This document shows, piece by piece, positions 58,190 to 64,000 of a stretch of 64,000 bases of DNA. The notes under the pieces are model-generated. The model made no database searches, was not told the origin of the DNA, and was given only the letters and a program-made list of their open reading frames with translations. The stretch lies in NCBI GenBank assembly GCA_031216915.1, contig CM062297.1, forward strand, positions 177,310,356-177,374,355, given 5' to 3'. Position numbers and translations under genes: made by a program. Each line of letters begins with the position of its first letter. Positions within the stretch are counted from its first letter, which is position 1. Source of the DNA: Pictodentalium vernedei (Eukaryota > Mollusca > Scaphopoda > Dentaliida > Dentaliidae).

Positions 58190-58403
58190 CAGTTCCAGTG
58201 CAAATAAGTTGTAGAATAAATGCCAGAAAATTGCTGTTGCATTTTTCTTTCATTGATAATTCCATTTCTTGACATCCTTTCCTGGGAAGCTCTCAGTGAG
58301 AGCTTCCCAAGAAATAAAGTCAGGTGTTGAAATTATTATCTGGGAAAAAATGAGATCTGAATTTTTTGTGTGGTTTCGCAACAACTTATTTCATCTGGTA
58401 CTG
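58190..58403. mobile_element. FB-H copy 2
   Basis: CAGTTCCAGTGCAAATAAG to TCATCTGGTACTG-TA; centre GGGAAGCTCTCAGTGAGAGC. Confidence 0.78.
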
Positions 58404-58863
58404 TACCTCATGGCTTTGTCCTAAAAACCCTGGTATATGAGAGTAATAACTCAGTATATCAAGGTATCATTAGACAATTCCTTGGTGCATAATAGTACTA
58501 TTGATGAGGGTTATGTTATTCCTCGAAAATTTTCTGTTTGAATCTCTCAATTCAACAGCTTCAACTGCAGTGCTCAAAAAGCTTAGAATTATTCGTCTCA
58601 TTTTTTTAATTTCCAAAACATCATGAATGACCACTTTTGAGAAGACGAGCTCAATATGATTGCTATGGTGATGAATCACAAGCTATATTGTTGGGAGAAA
58701 AAAGTATTTTGAGTAATTCATGGGTTAGTTTCGTATTAAATTTGAAAAAAACCTGTGGTAGGTGGATGGTTAATAACAGTTTGTTATTTGGAAATACAGC
58801 TACAGTGAAAATAAGTTTCAGGGTAAACAAAAGATAATTTCTCTCTCATTATTCTTTTATTTA

Positions 58864-59235
58864 CAGTACCAGTCTCTGACACTGGTTATTGGAAAGCTCT
58901 CAGAGTTTTCCAAGAATTAACTCTATACCTGATGAATCAGCTATATCTGCCTGCATAATTTACAAATTGAACAGTTTTTTAAAAAATTTGAACAAAACCA
59001 TATCATGTGACCCTCTCATTGGAATGAGCTCATTGAGTTCTTCCAGTGAGTGGTCACACAATATGGTTTTGTTGAAATTTGTGAAACATTTCAAAAAAAA
59101 AAATTAAAATAACAAATTTTTATATAATCTGTGTTGGGAAAATGATTAATGTCAGAGGCTGGTACTATCAGCAAAAGTGAAATAGGAGGAAATTTTCCGG
59201 AAGTTTTTCCCAAAACTTATCTCAACTGATTCTGT
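58864..59235. mobile_element. FB-H copy 3 interrupted by FB-A
   Basis: CAGTACCAGTCTCTGACAC and GGAAAGCTCTCAGAG before, TGTCAGAGGCTGGTACTATC after the insert. Confidence 0.68.
58917..59149. mobile_element. FB-A copy 13, nested in FB-H
   Basis: TTAA at 58917-58920 and 59146-59149. Removing it restores CCAAGAATTAATGTCAGAGG, the expected FB-H arm. Confidence 0.85.
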
Positions 59236-59454
59236 TTTCACTTTGAACTTAGTTTAACATAGTCCAGGGGAGGAGACAATGGGTACATGTTTTAGGGTCT
59301 CATATTTTGGGATACTCATTTGGCTTTACTTGCTAATCCTTGAAGTATCATTATTTCAGTTGTGATTTTCATCTTGTAAGGCTGTTGTTAATAAACTCTT
59401 TGTTTTATGTCAATCCTTGGTTCTGGCAGACTGAGGCAAAATGCATTAATATTA

Positions 59455-59880
59455 CAGTGGAGCCCACTTAATTGGATATCTCTTAACTGAATAACCCTGT
59501 TAATGGAATAAAATTTCCAAACACAAAACCATTTACCATACCCCCAGTACAAATTTGACCTGTTAATTTATAGGTTATAAAGTAAGCTCCTGTTAATTGA
59601 ATAAAAAAATCCTGCAACCTGTCGAGAAATTACCCTGACTCTCCCCAGCTTTCCTTTGTTATAGACCTATTTGGCCTCAATACATCCAATACAGTCATTT
59701 AATCTATTATATCTTGTTTGACAGAGCTCATGGAGCTCTGTCAAACAAGATTTTATAGAATAAATGCTAAGTTTAAGTCTAGAATACAGGAAAGTAACAC
59801 AATCCCTGTTAATTGAATACTCCTGTTAATTGAATAATTTTCATTTGCAAAGTGGCTATTCAATTAACAGGGATCCACTG
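59455..59880. mobile_element. FB-E copy 3, TA flanked
   Basis: CAGTGGAGCCCACTTAATTGG to AGGGATCCACTG, TA on both sides; centre TGACAGAGCTCATGGAGC. Confidence 0.92.
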
Positions 59881-60038
59881 TATTTCATTATTTGCAGGCA
59901 AGTATCCAATATCCACGTTCGTCATCTAAGTTCCAAAAATAATATGAGTTGCAAATGCATTAACCCTTTGAACCTTTAAGACCGATTTTCAGGTCCTAGA
60001 CATAATTTCGTCCCATTTTTGTCTTACTATAAGAAGTA

Positions 60039-60690
60039 CAGTACATGGAGAGTGGATTGTAACTAAATCACCCATGGAGTGGAGTTATCTTCCAACCTAT
60101 AACGTTCAAATTTTGTACATATGGACAAAAAACACAAGCAATGTTTCAGCCAATGGACCTCCGGGTTTAATCCGGAGGTCCATTGGTTGAAACTTTGCCT
60201 GTGCTTGTTATGCTTTGCAACAAATTGGGGGCGTGGTGGCTCAGTTGGTAGAGGTGCAGGCTGCAAGCCGAGAGGTCCTCGGTTCGAATCCCACCTCCGG
60301 GAACCGCGTTGTGTCCTTGGGCAAGACACTTCACCCCGATTGTCTACATGGGGGCACGATGACGCTGTGTACTGAGGCGTACTGCACGTCGATGGTGCGC
60401 ATGTCTTCAACCAATCTAACTCTGCCTGTGCTGCGGTGTAGCGTTCAGAGTTACGATGTTGGAGAGCTGACAGCTGCTCGTCGTTGCTCGGTGGTTCTCT
60501 CCGGGTACTCCGGCTTCCTCCACCCGTAAAACTGTCACGGTCACGATTAGCCATTGTGCATAAGTATGTGACCTTAAACACCAATAAATAAATAAATATA
60601 AATAAATATTTGCAACAAATTTACAATTATTGCTTGGATGAAATCTCCACTCTGCAGGTGATTTAGTGATAATACACTCTCCATGTACTG
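60039..60690. mobile_element. FB-M copy 2, middle layer of the nest
   Basis: 16-bp perfect inverted ends CAGTACATGGAGAGTG / CACTCTCCATGTACTG. Centre CAATGGACCTCCGG and complement. Interrupted by a SINE. Confidence 0.88.
60227..60608 (+). mobile_element. Full-length tRNA-headed SINE, tail type 2
   Basis: Perfect RNA polymerase III boxes: A, TGGCTCAGTTGG; B, GGTTCGAATCC. Shared body, tail CACGGTCACGATTAGCC and AAATA repeats. A 13-bp duplication TTTGCAACAAATT flanks it (60214-60226, 60609-60621). Best reference copy. Confidence 0.95.
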
Positions 60691-61168
60691 CATATACTCT
60701 GGGCATTGATGACAATATAATAACTGCAATTTGTAGCCAGACGGTTGCAGACTGCAGTTATTATTTTATCCTCCCTGTATATTGATATTGGACTGACCCA
60801 TCTCACTGCAAGTGTACACAAAGGCGATACCCCTCCAGAAAGTGTGGTCTCAAAGGGTTAATACTTTCTGTTTGTGTTCATTTTAAAAGAGAAATGCGAA
60901 AATTGTATAAAATTCTTCCACTACTTCAGACTGAACTTTGTAAAGTCGTAAAATATTTTTTAGTGTGGTACATCCTTGGTACACAAAAATGTTTTTTAGG
61001 ATCTTAGTATCAACATTTTGTTTGTACAGAGATCAGTGTTCACAAACACAGATGTGTGCAGGGCAGGGGTAACAAAAAGGGCACTCAACTCTGGGTGTGA
61101 GTTAAGACTGGGAGTTTACAACTTATCATAAATTGTAAGGTGAAGTAGTAGATGTATTGGCATCATAT

Positions 61169-61252
61169 ATATATCGTCCCTTGAGTGGAACAAGTTGACA
61201 TCTGCAATGCTAAAGCATTGCAGATGGCATCTTGTTCCACTCAAGGGACGAT
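61169..61252. repeat. Palindrome related to the FB-D centre
   Basis: TCGTCCCTTGAGTGGAACAAG and CTTGTTCCACTCAAGGGACG around ATGCTAAAGCATTGCAGATG. Resembles the FB-D hairpin without its arms. Confidence 0.8.
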
Positions 61253-62212
61253 ATCCCCCCATTGGCATCGGTGCATATAAAATACATTAGAATCAAATTC
61301 TTAAAAGTTTCTCAATTACAGTTCTCAGAAAGTAAAAGTCTTTTCACAGTGTATGCACAGTTCCTATTGCTATCCCCCCCCCCCCCCCCCCCCATTCTCA
61401 CAGCAAGGGGGGAAGCTACCCCCTACTTCTGCCACTCTTGGCCAATTATGTCATGGCCCTAATTAACTAAAATGCCCCATTATTTCATGTGAACATTAAG
61501 TGCATGTGATTGACATGAAGCATAGTGTTAATCAACAGCGGCCTAATATTATCACAACTCGTGGAATGATCAGCAGTGATAACACTTGAATGAGAAGCTA
61601 CAAAGTCATTAGAATCCGAAAATACGAGGCTGTTTGTCCATTAAAAAAGTGTACTTATCGTCCAAGTAGAGTTTTATTTTTCTACTGCCAGATTTATTTT
61701 AAAATAATCTACAATCATCAAAAATAGAATATTTTAAATTATAAAATTAAGAGGAGATTTTATTTGTTTTTTTTTTCTCATCTTGTATATTTTGAAGAAT
61801 ATACAAATTTACAATTTGTTGTACATAATATACATGCATATGTACATGTATGTTTGTATATTTGTATGTATATTTCTGTACATTTTGGTACACATGTACA
61901 ATATTTATAAATATTAATTTAAGATAAATAAATTTCTCAGTCCCCAGTCTTCAAACAAACGGTTTTGAATATTTTTTTATTCGGGAGTACTAGTTCAAGA
62001 GTGCAAAAGTTTTCCATTTGTTGAAACACACCTTGTTGTTATTTATCGAAACACTTGAGAAAATGTTACCTGAGTTAACAAGGGCTGTTGTTTCAACCTT
62101 GAGATATACTTAGATCTGAAAGTACTTCTGAGAACTGAAATAAAATAGATGAAGAACTGGAAAAGCTGCCCTATATCTGTCAACTGTTACATTTCAGGAA
62201 GTGGTTCTAACT

Positions 62213-62735
62213 AGGGCCCTGTGAATTTTCAAATTTGATTTGAATTTCAAATTGTTTGTCTGATTCAATTTGATTTGATTTTCGCATACCTGACCGCCAA
62301 ATACTGAAATTGAATATCCCAATGATGATCACTTTAACTTATGTCCTTTCTTTTTGCCTATATCATTATATGTGGTCATTATTTCTCACCAATTACTTTA
62401 ATATCAAGAACATTACAGTTAACTGGTTAGTAAGAGCTATCAGGTGGTTATTTTAAAAGTCAGTAGCCATGCACAAATAAAATCATAAGTGGCAACCAAG
62501 CAGACGTTACATCAGAATGGAAGTGTGCGTATTACTTGTACAAACTGTTGAACAATGCCTGCACTTGAAATGGCGGGAATGTGAGAGACGTGTTAACTGT
62601 GATCTACTCAGTCACCACATGTCCGACTGAATGTCCGATTCAGTGTGAAAGCAGTTTGATATCAAATTTTAAATACATGATTCAATTCATATTTGATTCA
62701 AATGGAAAAAGACTGATTTGCAGGGGCCTTCAGGG
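62213..62735. mobile_element. AT-rich hAT-like element 2
   Basis: AGGGCCCTGTGAATTTTC at the left, GATTTGCAGGGGCCTT at the right, and ATTTGATT words in both arms. Related to 13588-14545. Confidence 0.55.
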
Positions 62736-63653
62736 GATAAAGATTCTCATCCACACAATACACATTCACATAGTTTTGTACCTCCCCTCTGTCTGTTGTA
62801 TCCCATGAGGAAATGGCCTCATAGGATATGACTTATTGAGGGACGATACAAAACCATACCTCAATGAACAACAAGTGAAAGCCTGATCTATTCATCTGGA
62901 GTATCATTCAGTTCTGAAATATGAATTTGGTTAGACACTCCAGCAGTTTTCTGATTTAGTTTCAGTGTACTTGGAGGAGTGAAGAAGTTTTAAGTTTTAT
63001 CTTTGCCAGATCAATTCAAAAAATTATTTCATTAGTCTTACATAATTTATGGTGCTTTTAGTGAAGATCCATGGCAACAGTAAACAACAAATGTTCAAAA
63101 TGAGGCATATGCACTATAATATCAGTAATTTTGTATAAGCCTGCCAAGCAATACCGAATAATACCATGACCATTCTCAGAATTACTGTGTGCTTTTCTCA
63201 AAATTGACTAAAATAGCTTGGTATTAAATGACAATTGAGAAATTGGATTTAAGGATTCATGACAGCGAGTAGATAAAATCCTGGAAATGTTTGTACATAG
63301 AGCTTTGATAACACTTTTTATCAAGCTGTTGTTGATTGTTTTGTCTTGGTATGCTAAAACATTTGTTGATAATAACATCAGCTCTGTCCTCACTCGAAAC
63401 CGTTTTATTGTTCCAAGATCTGTTTGAAATGTGCCAGTTGACAGATTTTTCAAGTCCAGAACTTTTTCAAATCATTTGAATCCGCACATGTGGTTACATG
63501 ACATTTTTCACTGGTAGATATAAAATAACTCACTGGTGATTGTTGGGGAAAATTCCTGATGTGTTTCGAAATGGTGACAAAATGTGTATATTTGTATAAT
63601 CTATATGGTATAAGTAAATTAAAACTAGTCATCACTGGGAAAACTGACAACTT

Positions 63654-63895
63654 TTAATCCTTAAAGGCTTGGACAATTCGCCACAATTTTGTCAGACATG
63701 ACAATCACTGTCCTGTGGCTTTACGGTTGTTTTTAGTCAAGTCTTGGCTGCCTATAATGGCAGTCAAGACTTGACTAAAAACCACTGCCACTGAACTTGA
63801 ATTTAACTGGCAAGTTGACACAAAGTAGTAGGTTGGGTCACATGTTCTGACATAAAGAATTTGTTAAAAGTCGGAATTGTGTCTTTAAGGGTTGA
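63654..63895. mobile_element. FB-G copy 5
   Basis: TTAATCCTTAAAGGCTTGG to CTTTAAGGGTTGA; centre TAGTCAAGTCTTGGCTGCC and its complement. Confidence 0.82.
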
Positions 63896-64000
63896 CGTCC
63901 ATTTTTGGCAGCAGATTTTTTATGTTTATTAAAAATGAAATTGTTCTCTATAAAAAGTATCATTGGTTGTGTTTGTTGAAATGCTGTTTTGAAAATCATA

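Larger units (their letters stand above)
59960..60861. mobile_element. FB-N copy 5, outer layer of a triple nest
   Basis: TTAACCCTTTGAACC (59960) to TCTCAAAGGGTTAA (60861); contains FB-M. Confidence 0.8.
57807..64000. other. 3' UTR and downstream flank
   Basis: No further gene recognised on either strand. Contents: FB-H (58190-58403), FB-H interrupted by FB-A (58864-59235), FB-E (59455-59880), the FB-N/FB-M/SINE triple nest (59960-60861), a hairpin (61169-61252), a 19-C run (61375-61393), an AT-rich hAT-like element (about 62213-62735) and FB-G (63654-63895). 59240-59450, 61400-62210 and 62740-63650 show nothing identifiable. Confidence 0.75.

Noticed and set aside
60227-60300. Possible functional tRNA gene
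   Set aside because: Boxes A and B are perfect, but it is followed by SINE body and tail and flanked by a target duplication.
60063-60584. 173-codon minus-strand ORF
   Set aside because: Entirely inside the SINE and FB-M; its protein is translated repeat.
1-64000. CRISPR-like arrays from repeated palindromes
   Set aside because: Repeats are dispersed, irregularly spaced transposons in a eukaryotic gene.

Overview
The window is a piece of an AT-rich animal nuclear genome, most likely a marine invertebrate. I cannot name the phylum. It has GT-AG introns, one long multi-exon gene and a very dense load of short non-autonomous transposons. There are no bacterial-type operons, no CRISPR array and no virus-like genes.

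The one gene I can support lies on the + strand. Sixteen exons from 7802 to 57806 join without a frame break into 1529 residues ending at a TAG. Exons 1-9 are the USP (ubiquitin-specific protease) domain of the USP53/USP54/echinus family; the stretch around GKHYST and FDDA is closest to USP54. The exon carrying the catalytic-Cys box should lie upstream of 7802, and I could not find it in the window. Exons 10-16 are a long, Ser/Asn/Gln-rich, probably disordered tail. It holds a proline-rich motif, a DSGxxS degron-like motif, a short helical hairpin (exons 12-13) and a terminal C-x2-C-x10-C-x2-C knuckle.

The rest is intron or flank and is crowded with foldback elements: long arms around a near-perfect central palindrome. 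Labels are mine. FB-A, FB-B, FB-C, FB-G, FB-I, FB-J, FB-K and FB-N end in TTAA (piggyBac-like). FB-D has 3-bp TWA duplications (PIF/Harbinger-like). FB-E, FB-F, FB-H and FB-M end in CAGT next to TA (Tc1/mariner/pogo-like). FB-R and FB-S begin CAGGCCTG with 8-bp duplications (hAT-like). Seven or more SINEs share one body but have a tRNA or a 5S rRNA head and two alternative tails. Many elements are nested, and several nests show the target duplication directly.

Layout: 1-7801 upstream flank or intron; 7802-28595 USP domain exons 1-9, with an 11.4-kb first intron; 31154-32878 the large tail exon 10; 34332-45544 exons 11-15; 45545-57299 a repeat-filled last intron; 57300-57806 last exon; 57807-64000 downstream flank. 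No transposase gene is visible, so the elements would have depended on autonomous relatives elsewhere.
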